Positions 15,091 to 26,204 of a DNA stretch of 64,000 nt are shown here, one piece after another. How positions within the stretch are numbered: the stretch's first letter is position 1; each line of letters opens with the position of its first letter. Source of the DNA: Smittium mucronatum (taxonomy: Eukaryota > Kickxellomycota > Harpellomycetes > Harpellales > Legeriomycetaceae); NCBI GenBank assembly GCA_001953115.1, contig LSSL01000926.1, positions 41,147 through 105,146 on the forward strand, given 5' to 3'. Below the pieces are notes generated by a model, which had not been told where the DNA came from, searched no databases, and saw nothing but the letters and a program-made list of their open reading frames with translations. The position numbers were made by a program, and so were the translations under genes.

Positions 15091-18000
15091 AAATTAAATA
15101 TTTAAAGTCAAAAACCATACAAAAAAAAAAAAACAGCAAAAAAATGTCACAATTGTTCAAAAAAATATAAATTATCAATTAAAAATGTGAATTTATATGA
15201 CTATAAAAAATCCTACAAACTTTCAAAAATCTGCTGTGAATCCGCAGGAAAAATTCGATGCTTCAAATTTCCGCATAAATTTGTTGAAGAGGTCTTCTCA
15301 AACGAAAAAATACTTATCATATATTGATGTATGTGTTTTTGAGACCGATATGGATTTGATGCTTTTGCGGTGATTTTGATACCTTTTTTATTTCAAGACC
15401 CATGAATACTTTATAGGTATTAATTTTATTGATTTTTTTCTATTCAATCAAAATTTTGTCAAATAAAATTATCAAATTATTTAAATCAATTTGACATTTC
15501 TCGATAATAAATTTGGTTTTAAAGGTTTAATTAATGGTAAATATTAATAAAACTATCATATATTTACGGATTATTCACAACACTCATCATAATTTTTTTT
15601 CTATTACTAAATCAATATTTTTTATATGATTAATATAATTTTTCATGTCAAAATTTTCTATTTTTCTGTCATACTTTTTTTTATAGTTTTCATATCTATT
15701 ATAATGCTACCATATTTAAGAGCTACATTAAAGAAACTAGATAGCTTGTTGCAGCTTCAAATACAAACATTAAATATTAAGTGCAACATTATCTTTTTAG
15801 TACGGGCAATATATTTGTAAGTAGTAATGTTTATCTTTAATTTTATTCTCTTTATAAACCATATATAATTGGTTAATATATTTAAATCTGTTTATTTAAT
15901 TGGATGTAATAATTGAAAAAATAATTTTGATTTCATTTTGGACATTAATTATACCTTTCGGCTGATAAATTACAAATATTATTATTAAAAATTAAGAGTA
16001 AATCGAAAAAAATACCGCAAATTTTTGAAGCTTTTACAAAAATAATATAGAAAAATATAAAAACTCCTTAATAGGAAAATAAAAGATTAATTATTATAAT
16101 TTATAAAAAGCAGATATCTTATTATCCAAAAATCGGATAAATTTTATTTATTGCGTCATCAAATGGTTTGAATTTATTTTTAATATTAATGTGTCCCATA
16201 AAGTAGAGCTAATTTAACTAATTTTCGTCACAGCATAAGTATTTTTTATTTGAGTGAAATATTAAAAAACAATGCATGCGAAAACCCAATTATTTGCATC
16301 AACATTTTATGGAATCGTACTATATATGGTTATATTATTTTAGATATTTTCATGTAATTTTTATCAAAATTTAAATAACTGTTATTTATAATTTTAATAA
16401 ATTCTTAAAAAATTCAATTAATTCAAAATATTGCATAAACTAATATGTTTAACAATCAATTAATCATTCATAAATTTAAAAGAAGACTTAAGCTACATCA
16501 TTTTAATTTTTATAGAATATTGTCCTTTAAAAAATCAACTCTTTGATTTATTAAAATCATAGCCACTAAAAAAAGTAAACTTATAATAGAATTCAATGAT
16601 TAACCCAATAAATAATTTTTGACTTATTAATTTTTATTTTTATTTTTATTGTTTATTTCATTTTTTTAATGCAAGTTACAACATTTTGATCTAAAAAAAT
16701 ATCTTTCGTTTGAATATAATATATTAAAAAAATGTTCTTTTTTCGTTTAGAGATTTAATTTTCGATAAACAGTATTTTTATCCGTCAAAAATATCAAACT
16801 TTTATCTTATTAAGCTATAAAATTCTTTAAATGACTTTTCAAAATATTTTTTATACCAAAAAAACCCTTAAAGTAATAGATGTACTAAACCTAAAACATA
16901 AATATTCTTGCATGGATTTTTATTAGAACATTGAGGCCAGATATAGAAAACTGGAAATAATTTTGGGTCAGCTTCATTTAATATATAAATGTAAATCACA
17001 TTAAATTTAAATTGGTGATATTTCAAAAAACTATGGATTCTACAGTTATAAATTTATCTTCATTAAAATTGGCATTAAAAGGTGCATATCTAAGCTATCT
17101 ACATCAAAAAAATATTAAGAAAAGGCTCTATTATCATTGAAATATTTACTTATTTTTAAGTATGATATTTTTAATTCCATGTTTAAACTATTGAAAACAA
17201 ATTTTAAAATATCATGCAATAAATTTGAATAAAAATATTGATAAAATAAAATATTTATTTATAATTTTTAGGATCATTAATTATTAGTGAGTCTGGAAAA
17301 CTTAGAACGCTTTAAAATTTATATTTGCTTTGGATGTTTAAATTATTTCAGCCAATTGATAGTGTGGTAGATCTACTGGATAAGATGTTTGATTAATTAT
17401 TACCCTTATACCTTCAAATACTAATGATTTAAACTGATACTTGCAATCATGGAATTATGTTAATTTATTTTTAATATTGCTGGAAATATCTTTAAATCTG
17501 AATATTTTTCAAATTTACCCAAAATTTAAATATTTATGAGCCAAAATTTGTGACCAACTCATATTTGAGGTTATTAAAAGTTTCAACTTGACCAATATAA
17601 TGATTTATCAATTAGTTTAATCATATTAAAAATATTAACGTTATTAATATGCATTTTATCTAATTATATTTCACTAAATTTCACTTCACCAAGTGAAAAT
17701 TTCTCAAGATTACATTTCAACCAATTTAGATATCTTTAAATTTACTTATCATTAATTATATACCTTTTTATTGTAAAAAAAACACTTTTTAAATTTATTA
17801 TTGATTTATTTCGACTAATTATAGGTTTTTTAAACTGAAAATAATAAATTTCAGTCTAATAAGCCTTAAACTGTTTTTTTATCAATTTTGGATTAAATTA
17901 ATGCTGGAAAAAAATCATAATGGACAATATGAGAATCGGAAATTAAAAAAATAAAAAATACTCTGATGCCAGAATTAGCTAATTTCGCACCTTTTTCATG

Positions 18001-18299
18001 CATTTACTGTGTGGGATTATTTTTTTTAGTTCAGCCGATCTCAATCATAGAAAAAAACGATTAATTTATTATCAATTCTCCATATTTAAATCCAAAAAAT
18101 ATGGGAGATTATCTTTAATTGAGAGCGAAAATTTTATTATAATTATTTTGAAAATAGTTACTTGGGAAAATTGGTGGTAAATTAATATTTTATTCAAAAG
18201 AAGATATTTTTTCCATATTTTTAAAAAGGGGTGCATTTATATAAAGCGGAAATTGATTTTTACCCTAAAAAGAGACTTTTTTTTTCATGCCAAAAAAAG

Positions 18300-18322
18300 T
18301 AAGTATAGTTATACTATACTTA
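18300..18322. repeat. perfect 10-bp-stem hairpin near transposon end
   Basis: TAAGTATAGT and ACTATACTTA are perfect reverse complements separated by TAT. The hairpin lies about 100 bp outside the left end of the 18.4-21.1 kb transposon. It may be unrelated, or it may mark an older element into which the transposon inserted. Confidence 0.5.
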
Positions 18323-18420
18323 AGACAAAAAAAAATTAAGAATAACGCCATTTACGCTCTTGGGCCAATAAAATAAGAGGTTAAAAATGGATAATTAAAA
18401 CGATAAGGAATTAATTGACG

Positions 18421-18676
18421 ACCAGTGTAATACCTGGAGTTATTTCATTGAACCCAAGTTTTGTCAAATAATAAATGATTATTTGAAAAGAAATTTTATT
18501 TATCAATTAAAATGAAAATTTTAATAACTATTGGGTGCATATATATAACCTATTACTGAATTCGGCATGCTTTTACGCGTGAAACACGTTATATTGATAA
18601 ACTTGATTGTTTTTAGAGAATTTAAATTAAGTAAACGATATTTATATTTATCAATATAACGCGATTTTATTGAAAT
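18421..18676 (+). repeat. left terminal inverted repeat of the 2.67-kb transposon
   Basis: It matches the reverse complement of 20834-21087 along its length with scattered substitutions and small indels. It contains an internal inverted repeat: GTTATATTGATAAAC near 18588-18602 pairs with TTTATCAATATAAC near 18647-18660. Confidence 0.85.
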
Positions 18677-19639
18677 GATTTGGATTAAGTGCGATTTTTT
18701 TTTTTTTTTTTAATTTCACTCGATATTATCATATTCGATTTTTTTTATCACAATCGACTAAAATTATTAAATTGCCAGGTTTTTGAATTTTCTAATTATG
18801 ATTTCAATTATTAGATAGAATGAATAAAAAAAAACTTCATCTTATATATGTAATTATTTTACATAAGTCGAATGTTTTTTTGATATCCATTATATATAAC
18901 CAGAATAACGTATATTTAAACCATACTTTTAGACAAAAAAACCTTCATAAAAATGGTATATATATTCTTTTTTATAAAACATTAAAAAATCTATTTGAGC
19001 TGTTACTGTTTATTTTTTATTTACTTTTTTCAAAATTCCATCTAACAAAAAAATGATCGGTAATAATTAAACGAAATCCAAAAATCAACTAAAATGACTA
19101 ATGGAACACTTAAATTTACAAAAAGCAAGATATTTATCAGTTATATTAGTTTTTATAAACAATTTAAACACTTTATGATAATAAACTCAAAATTATTTTC
19201 ACTACATGTTTAATGTTCAGATGAAAAGATCGAAATCGTTTGTGCTAATGTTAATGTATTTTTTATGTTCTTTTTTATCCATATCTACAGTATAAGTGGA
19301 TAATATTATACAACTAATATATCTTATATCAATTAAAAATATACGTTACTAACTTCTTATCCTTATTATATAGACTTAACACATACATCATTAGCGATAT
19401 TTAGAAAGTACCGCCATTTATCAAAACATTTTTTTATTTAAAATTGTTTATTCGTAAAATTATTTTAATTTATTTTTATAATAAAATTTCAAATCAAATT
19501 AAGAAGAACTTTTTTATGTTGGATATTTTTTGAGAAAGGCTAAATTATATTATTAATCGATTTTATCCTTATCAATGGATGTAATTTGAGATGGTAGTTT
19601 GTCAAGTATATACAAATATCATGAATTTCTTCATTCGCT
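18677..19639. other. transposon interior without recognisable gene
   Basis: AT-rich DNA inside the element, downstream of the transposase. A plus-strand frame at 18820-19056 (78 codons, ATG start) encodes a hydrophobic, Leu/Phe/Ile-rich peptide with no recognised motif; it is probably chance. Confidence 0.4.
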
Positions 19640-20579
19640 TTCAAGCTTTTTTTGATTATCAATCTAGAAGCTCCCTATGGAAGCTTTAGCCTGCAATAAT
19701 AGCTTTTTCATACTATTCGTACATATGAAAACTTTTTGTTAATATTTAAATCTGCCTTATTTAAATTTTGTCCTTTTTCAGGAAAAATAGAGGTAACATA
19801 TCTGTTGATCCTCAGGTATCCTAGATATGCTATTATTGACCAGTACTGTGGCTTTTCTGGTGTGATTTTTTTTGGAATATTCAAAAGAAATTTTTTGTAT
19901 ACATTAAATCTACTCATAAAAATATTAAAATCTTGTATTGATCCATACTTGTTCTAGCTCACCATGGCAACTCTTCAAACAGGTATATGAGCGAATTCTC
20001 TTTTAACACAATACTTCTTGTGCTTTCCTGAGAACAAAAAGTATTAGTCTCTAAATTCAGCCGATAATCTTGAGCATTCTTGTATGGATGCGTCTGTTAC
20101 TAAATCAGCTTCCGGGTAATTAGAAAAATTTAGACCTAGTGTTTCTTAATCTTTTTTTTTTCAAAAAAATTAGGGAATCGGTTTTAAAAGTTTCCTGATC
20201 GAATTTTTTATTCTTTTGATCAATCTCTATGCTGTACCCGAGTTCATATTATATGAAATACCAATCGCGGATTAAGTTGGATGTACTTTGAAAAATGAAA
20301 GATAAAAAGTAAACTATCTTTCAGGGAAATTTTTGATCTTTTTCCTTTTGTACTCCTCATTCTTGAAAAATCTTGATTCAATAGCTTGAAAAGAAAATCA
20401 AACCTGTCCAGATCAAAGTTTTTCATTTTTTTGATCATATCATTAGACAGCATGTCAAAATAAAATTCAGGATCTGAATCTTCTATTTCAAAAATTCTTT
20501 CAACTTCAATACTCTCTCGCTTATTTTTATCGGTATCTTGAGCTCGATAAAGTAATCTTTGGAAGTTTATGTTTATCAT
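19640..20579 (-). pseudogene. DDE transposase pseudogene (DDE_Tnp_4-like, IS5/ISL2EU/Harbinger type)
   Basis: Read on the minus strand from an ATG at 20579, the first 111 codons end in KRSKISLKDSLLFIFHF. This is the helix-turn-helix region usual before a DDE_Tnp_4 nuclease domain. The frame then breaks near 20250, and the next frame continues with GTA-stop-RLIKRIKNS, as expected for the recognition helix. Further on come VTDASIQECSR (the Asp block), SGKHKKYCVK, KYGSIQDFNIF and YLGYLRI, then a C-terminal block with KADLNINKKFSYVRIV and CRLKL. These correspond in order to the family's D..., SGK/K-H, GS.HD, DSGY.GI and YN..(L/I)S..R..VE...G..K blocks. In-frame stops and at least one frameshift disable it. 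The expected Glu of the last block is degraded to KS. The gene starts about 250 bp inside the right TIR. Confidence 0.78.
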
Positions 20580-20833
20580 TAAGAAAATGAAATTTGTTAT
20601 TTTAATTTTTTAAAAATATTTAGTTAATAACTATAGTTATAAAAAACTTTGAAATATTGGGAAAAAATAATGAACCCTTTATATAGGTGCTATATATCAT
20701 ATTAAAATACTTTTTTCTCTATTCGATATATACAATTCTATTGAGAATATTATGCTTAATTTGTTAAATCTGAAACATGCCTTAAATAAAATATAAATTA
20801 TAATATTTTTATAATTTTCATAAAATCCAAAAA

Positions 20834-21087
20834 ATTTCAATAAAATCGCGTTATATTGATAAATATAGATATCTTTATTTAATTTGAATTAAATAAAAAC
20901 TATCAAGTTTATCAATATAATGCGTTTCAATCGAAAAAGCATGCATAATTCTGCAATAGGTTATATATATGTACCAATAGTTATTAAAATTTTCATTTTA
21001 ATTGATAAATAAAATTTATTTTCAAATACTCATTTATTATTTGACAAAACTTGGGTTCATTGAAATAACTCCAGGTATTACACCGGT
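20834..21087 (-). repeat. right terminal inverted repeat of the 2.67-kb transposon
   Basis: It is the reverse complement of 18421-18676. It carries the same internal palindrome (GTTATATTGATAAA near 20850 and TTTATCAATATAA near 20908-20920). The conserved outer segment includes ACTTGGGTTCATTGAAATAA. Confidence 0.85.
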
Positions 21088-21519
21088 AATCTAATAAGAA
21101 ATAGGTGATAATTAAGTGGAGATTAGTGATGGTCACTAAATAGAAGCATTCTGGTTTTAGTAACATCGAAAATTTCCTAACTAGAAAATTAGGAAATTTT
21201 TTAAAAAATCCGAGTACAAATTATTAAACGATATGGAGTTGGAATCACAAAAATATATATTTTAGCTAATAAAACACATCTGTTATAAATAAATTTATCG
21301 GTTTTGATTAGTATTTTAAGTTTATAAATAAAATTCTACATCTTTGGTATTTTACTGAATTTTAAAAAAAAAATTCTGCGATTTAGATGAGTAGATTTCA
21401 TTATTTTTAATTTAATTACATAATCCTCAATATTTTTTTATATCACGGAATTTTATTTAAAATAACGCCATTAAAAACTGCACTCAAAAAATATCAAAAA
21501 TAATAAAAGGCGTAAATAA
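21088..21519. other. spacer between two transposons
   Basis: AT-rich DNA separating the right end of the 2.67-kb element from the first DIRS-like sequence. I see no gene. The flank at 21170-21200 contains a small palindrome (AATTTCCTAACTAGAAAATTAGGAAATT). Confidence 0.4.
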
Positions 21520-21930
21520 AAGTTTATTGTCCTAACAAAAATAAACTCTTCTCCCGGACTACCGGCTTCTTACTTACGGGAAAAGGGTTCAATCTACCAG
21601 CCGAAAGGTCCCCCCTGGTATTTCTTCAAGTAGGCTGGATTACTCTGGTTACATCGGTCAAGAATTAAGCACTTTGTCAACGAAAAATAGTTGTTAAAGC
21701 TACTATTCTCCTATTCAGAGCATAACTCTAACAGGATTAAAAAAATTGGGCTCTTACCCAAACGTGGGTTTGATCGACATTGCTTTCCTTCAAATATCTG
21801 TTAGAAGCTGAGATCCTTCTGAATTTCGAACGCTGGACTTTTAAACTAGAATTTTTATTTTCTGTGCTAAAAAAAAGGTTCCTCCTGTGATGAATCTGGA
21901 AAAAAACAAGAATCGATGGCTATCAAATAT
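21520..21930 (+). pseudogene. DIRS-like 5' region (leader or gag-like ORF remnant)
   Basis: This segment is less AT-rich than its flanks. Over about 300 bp it is homologous to the reverse complement of 60440-60747; both share blocks such as TATTTTTCGTTGACAAA and CTACTTGAAG. The plus-strand frame reads peptides such as LQVGWITLVTSVKN and LCQRKIVVKATILL with stops between. It precedes the RT domain directly, the position of the gag-like ORF in DIRS elements. Its function cannot be read from what remains. That a second copy exists in the window supports it being part of a repeat family. Confidence 0.5.
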
Positions 21931-23700
21931 CCAGAAAAGAGGTTTAGATTATAAAGCCCTTTGTGAAAGAGGGTTCAGCAGAAGATACTAAAAGCAGTAA
22001 CTTCAACAAAAATTTTAAGGAGCGGAATTCTGAAGCTGCAGTTAAGGATATCTCCAAAAAATACAGCCCAAAATCATCAAATTTATGCGGGGGAAAGCAT
22101 CTGGGGAAATGGATCCCAGTAGGTATCGTTTTAGGTCCCCCAATATAGGGGCGTCTCAAGATGTTCCGATTTGAGTGGAACTTACTCATGAAAAACAATT
22201 TGGTCCGAAGAATATTCATCAAGGAGTTCTAGATTCAGTTCAGTAATCAGGAAACGACAACCACGGATTTAAATAAAAAACAAAAAAGTCGTTATGAAAT
22301 GGAGAGAAAAGCTTGGAGGACTTTCATCCGTCCAAGATTAGCCCGCCACCACGAAAATAATTAGCAGTCTCGACTTCAAAGATGGAACTTCACCGATCTC
22401 TGATACCGGCGAACCACCATCGCTGAGTTTGCATCATTAACTTCATAAGAGAAAATTATCCAAAGAGGTCCACCAAACCCCGAAAGAGAAGCTGGCATCT
22501 TTTCTGTCCAATAACACAGTAGAAGTGAAATTCAGAGACCCAAAGTTTTACAATCAGATTTTTGTAATTCCAAAGAGGTCAGGAAGACTCAGAACTGTAC
22601 TAAACCCGAGAAAATTCAATTTAAACGCAGAGGAGTGTAAATTTAAGATGTAGTATCTCAAATCCATCTGCAGGATCATACGCATGAAGGACAAAATGAC
22701 CTCACTGGATCCTGAGGATAAATTCATGCATACCCTAATACAAAAATCTTTCAATAATTACTGTGCTTTTACTGGGACTTTTTCGCATACCAGCTCAAGA
22801 TACTTCCGTTTTTTCTATCATTCAACATTGATAGATTTGCCAATATGCCTCGTTAGTAAATTCATGGATCGAAGCACGCAGGATACAAACATCGTCCTAC
22901 CTGAACGATATACTAATCATTGGAAAATTGGGAGGGGACTTAAGAACGGAAAAAAGATACAGTTTTTTCCAAGCTAGAAGAGATCGAGTAAAAAATCAAG
23001 ATGGAGAAATAAATGACAAAAACATCACAATCAACAGCCTATATTGGTATGATCATAAAACCCAGAAGCATGAGCCTCATTTTTCCTTCTTTAAGGTCAA
23101 TAGCCTACTCCAAGAAGCTAAGAAACTATTTAAAGCTTTCCAGATGACTTTGGAATGCTTTGCGAGCTTCATTGAAAAAGTAAAGACTAATTTAGTAGTC
23201 ATAATTCCTGGGAGACTAATGCTAGACTACTATTGGAGCTGAAGAGCACTTCCCTGTCGTCATTAAAGACATGGATGTTGACAGTGAAACTGACTTGGCC
23301 ACAATACAGAATCTCAGATTCTGAAAGGACCAAATAAAAACACGGATTTGACATTTGTTCCTCCAAGAAATCCCGGAGCTGTAGATTTTCACAAATTGAA
23401 ACGAAATAGCCTGATGTATAGCTGTGAAATCCAGATTTCATTCAAGGATTGTGGACTCAATCAATCGCGTTTATGCATAATAATTCCAAGTTTTTATTAA
23501 AAAAATTATTTGCACTCCGAATCCGAAGTTCTGTTTGTTGCTCTGTGCTTGTGTAATAGGAAAATCCACATTAATTGCATACTTAAAAAGATTTGGATGA
23601 GCAACTTTATCCAAATTAATATTTATTTCAGAAAAAATATTTTATCACTGCCTGAGAACGAATAATCGCTTATAAGCAACTTACTTCCCCTAATAATGAG
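21930..23700 (+). pseudogene. DIRS-type reverse transcriptase/RNase H pseudogene
   Basis: The frames read in order: GRLKMFRFEWNLLMKNN (the 'W..it....vl..i..G..i.F' block typical of DIRS/Ngaro pol starts); FVIPKRSGRLRTVLNPRKFN near 22560-22620 (RT motif 'vpKksGg.Rpvldlr.LN'); KFKM then KDKMTSLDPEDKFMH (motif A, where the catalytic 'siDlkDAY' has become SLDPEDKF); and YLNDILIIG at about 22898-22924 (motif C, Asn in place of the first Asp of Y-x-D-D). After these come KVNSLLQEAKKLFKAFQMTL and CFASFIEKVKTN, the thumb/connection block shared by DIRS elements. Near 23570-23600, KIHINCILK resembles the RNase H 'v.i.(s/t)DN...yl.k.gG' region. Stops (including TAG after KFKM) and frameshifts interrupt it repeatedly. 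It would copy RNA into DNA in an intact element; this copy is dead. Confidence 0.75.
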
Positions 23701-24599
23701 CCCAGAAAATTAACTTCAAATAAAGAGTGGTAACTATCGAATCAGAAGTTCTTAATAATGAACACACTGTACGAGTCACACGATGTGAGAATTTCCTCTT
23801 CAAAACAAAACAGAAAAATGTAACACTAGGTTAGAAAGTAAAAACCTTAAGAATAATTTGAAACCCCAAAAAATTAGATGTAAATCTGAAATTATATTTT
23901 ATAGCTGAATCTTTTTCACTAAATCTGTTGAATTAGAATTTTCGGATATTAAAAACTGAAAGATAATTAAGATAAAAATCTGAATGTCTTTTTTTTTCTT
24001 ATTCGGTTTAAATTTCCCAATTTTTTTCATATTTAATTATTTTGTTGGATCAAAATTAATTAAAAATTATAACCACAATCAAAGATGGCGAATGGCATAA
24101 AATTTAAAGTATTAATACATTTTCCACCCAAATAAAAAATTTGAGGTGTAAACGCACTTTTTAAACTTTTGATGGTTATAATAATACTCTTTGTGCAAAT
24201 TGAATAGTTATTAGTTTACACTATAATATTACTATATTTATTTTTGAATTTTTTTACAAAAATTCTTAAAACCCCGAAAAGACTGGATTAAAATTAATGA
24301 AACTGACTGCCAAAGCAGGATTCAGAAAATGAGAATTAATTTCTCAAAAATATTACAAATGTACAAAACTACTGAGTATTAATGTGTAAATAAATAAATG
24401 CGATGGATACTCAAAAATAGACGATTATTATGAATCCTAAAAGATATATTACTACTCGAAACCATAATCTGAGCTGTGTGAGCTATCCTATAACAGAATA
24501 ATTATGAAATGAATCCTGAAATATTTCGAGGATAGGTTACGTCCCTTTCAAATCTAGAAAAAGTTTAAATTAGTAAATATTGATAAAGAAATATGCTCT
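23701..24599. other. AT-rich DNA between DIRS and MULE remnants
   Basis: No readable conserved protein. A weak short inverted repeat, ATTATAACCAC near 24068 against GATGGTTATAATAAT near 24172-24186, encloses about 100 bp. It could be a tiny MITE-like unit but is too short to trust. Confidence 0.35.
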
Positions 24600-25300
24600 A
24601 CAAGAAATAATAATAATAAAAGTAACAAAAATTGGAAAATTATAACCACCCAGATTCTGTGAAGCAAAATTTTGCAGTTTTCTAATCCTGAAAATAGCGC
24701 TTATGTTGCAGGATATTCTTCGTTTTCTGAACATATTAAATTTAGAGTTACACCCAAAAAATTGATCAAAAAAATGCCATACGCATCAAATTTCATTGTC
24801 GATTCTACATATAATCTTGTTAAAGGGGGAAACCCTGTAACAATAGTGAGTGTAACGGATATCAATTGGAAATTCTCTCCAATTTCAATTTTTCTAGCAA
24901 GCAGGGATGATAATGAAGACTACAAATAGGGTGTTTAAACTTTGCTAAAAAAAGCAATAAACTTGTTTTATACTCTTAATTTAGGTAATCTTGATGCCGA
25001 TTCAGTACCTCAAATAACAAAAGCACTAAAAAATTTTCCTATGAATCTCATAAGGACAAATTTCTGGTTCTATTTTTTGAAAACTATAAAGTATTTATAT
25101 GGAAAAAAGAAAGATGACTTAATAGAGTATTTATATTAAGATATTTGCGAGATGTAAATAATTTCCCACAGAAATATTTTCAAGATTTCAAAAAAATTGT
25201 TCATGTCAAAATGGAGCAATTTCGGATTCATGTCTGACATTTTGGATAAAATAAAATATAACCATTTTGAAAAAAAATCGAAATTTGTTTGAGGGAACTA
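24600..25300 (+). pseudogene. MULE transposase fragment (Mutator-like)
   Basis: The first frame reads FIVDSTYNLVKGGNPVTIVS and TDINWKFSPISIFLASRDDN. This corresponds to the MULE domain block with the first catalytic Asp (vDsTyk.vk...P...i...D.n..f.pia..l.s.e). After a TAG and a frame change it continues LDADSVPQITKALKNFP, where the second catalytic Asp (AD) block is expected, then RTNFWFYFLK ('r..C.fH..k') and EYLYQDICEM-like sequence (read with one stop ignored). The same blocks occur in the minus-strand gene at 30.5-32.3 kb, confirming a shared family. The N-terminus, the third catalytic residue region and the SWIM finger were not found, so this is a partial copy. Part of an intact element's cut-and-paste enzyme; here it is broken. 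Confidence 0.72.
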
Positions 25301-26204
25301 GTATATTTGGTCCATCTACCAAAAATTCCTCTTAAATATTTAGCAGAACTGTAAAAAAAATTAATTGGATATAATTTTTCAAACTCCATCGATTTTATCA
25401 ATATTTCTAAATCGATAATCGAATATTAAGAAATCATTAATAACTACGAGTTTGACAGAATAGAACATAATATTATTTCAGGCCCTGAGTCGAATTTTTT
25501 TTATTTTTATCCCATCTAAGAAGAAGAACAAAGCTATATCTTAAAATTTATAGATAAAGAATTTCCATAACGTGAAATAAAAGAAATTCCAATAATTTTA
25601 AATTCTCTTGACTTAAAAAAGCTTCTATTAACTTATTTGGTTTATTCATGATAAAATATTTTTAAATTCTAAGAAATATATTTCAACATGGAAAAATATA
25701 TATTGCCCATGCGAAATAATTTTAAAGACGAAAAAATGCATCCATTTTTATGAATTCTGGATCCAAATTAAAAGAACTGATGTAATTACTATAATTTTTT
25801 TATCTCAATGAAAACCGATCGAGGGACTGACAAAAATAAGAATAAATTCGAGCTTGGACAAAAAGTCGGTTTAAATTATTATTTTAACTATATTTATTTT
25901 ATTTAAATATCAAAAGTAACATATATTTATAATTCGATGGCTATTTTTATTAAGATAAAAAGCAAAAAAGATTAGTTTTATTTATAGTTTATTCAAAATA
26001 TATAGTATAATATTATATGTGATTTTGGGCTAAATAATAATAATAATATTCAGAAAAAACAATATATAAATAAAAACATGCTGCGTGATTATTTTATCAT
26101 AAATGAATAAAATCGATTATATAGATATAGAATTTAGAAATAATTAAAATTTTCAGGCTGTTGAATTATTGCTGTCATTTTAGTGTTATAAGGTTATAAT
26201 TTTT
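25301..26204. other. AT-rich DNA, no gene seen
   Basis: May include further decayed MULE sequence near 25440-25620, where composition is slightly more coding-like, but I cannot read a conserved block. The remainder is AT-rich spacer up to the hexanucleotide array. Confidence 0.35.

Larger units (their letters stand above)
6081..18299. other. long AT-rich stretch, no convincing gene
   Basis: About 12 kb of very AT-rich DNA. Open frames at 12000-12203 and 15626-15820 (+) and 17998-18180 (+) are short, low-complexity and motif-free, so I treat them as chance. Small features noted separately are a hairpin near 12.3 kb and a short tandem repeat near 15.07 kb. The stretch 15190-15430 is a little less AT-rich but shows no readable frame. 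No RNA gene was recognised. Confidence 0.45.
18421..21087 (-). mobile_element. 2.67-kb DNA transposon with long terminal inverted repeats (IS5/Harbinger-like)
   Basis: The two ends are reverse complements over about 255 bp. The left end starts ACCAGTGTAATACCTGGAGT and the right end, read inward on the minus strand, starts ACCGGTGTAATACCTGGAGT. Inside, on the minus strand starting close to the right repeat, is a decayed DDE transposase. TIRs plus a DDE_Tnp_4-like transposase define a cut-and-paste element; ISL2EU/Harbinger-like is my best placement. The flanks (TTGACG on the left, AATCTA on the right) show no clear target-site duplication, so the exact ends are uncertain by a few bases. The element is non-autonomous now because the transposase is broken. 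Confidence 0.82.

Noticed and set aside
21930..23700. TAG as a sense codon (stop reassignment) to explain the broken frames
   Set aside because: TAA, TGA and frameshifts are also frequent in the remnants, and the intact transporter and aminoacylase frames contain no internal TAG; simple decay explains the stops.
24068..24186. Possible small inverted-repeat element (ATTATAACCAC / GATGGTTATAATAAT)
   Set aside because: The matching part is about 10 bp with a mismatch; there is no second copy in the window to support it.
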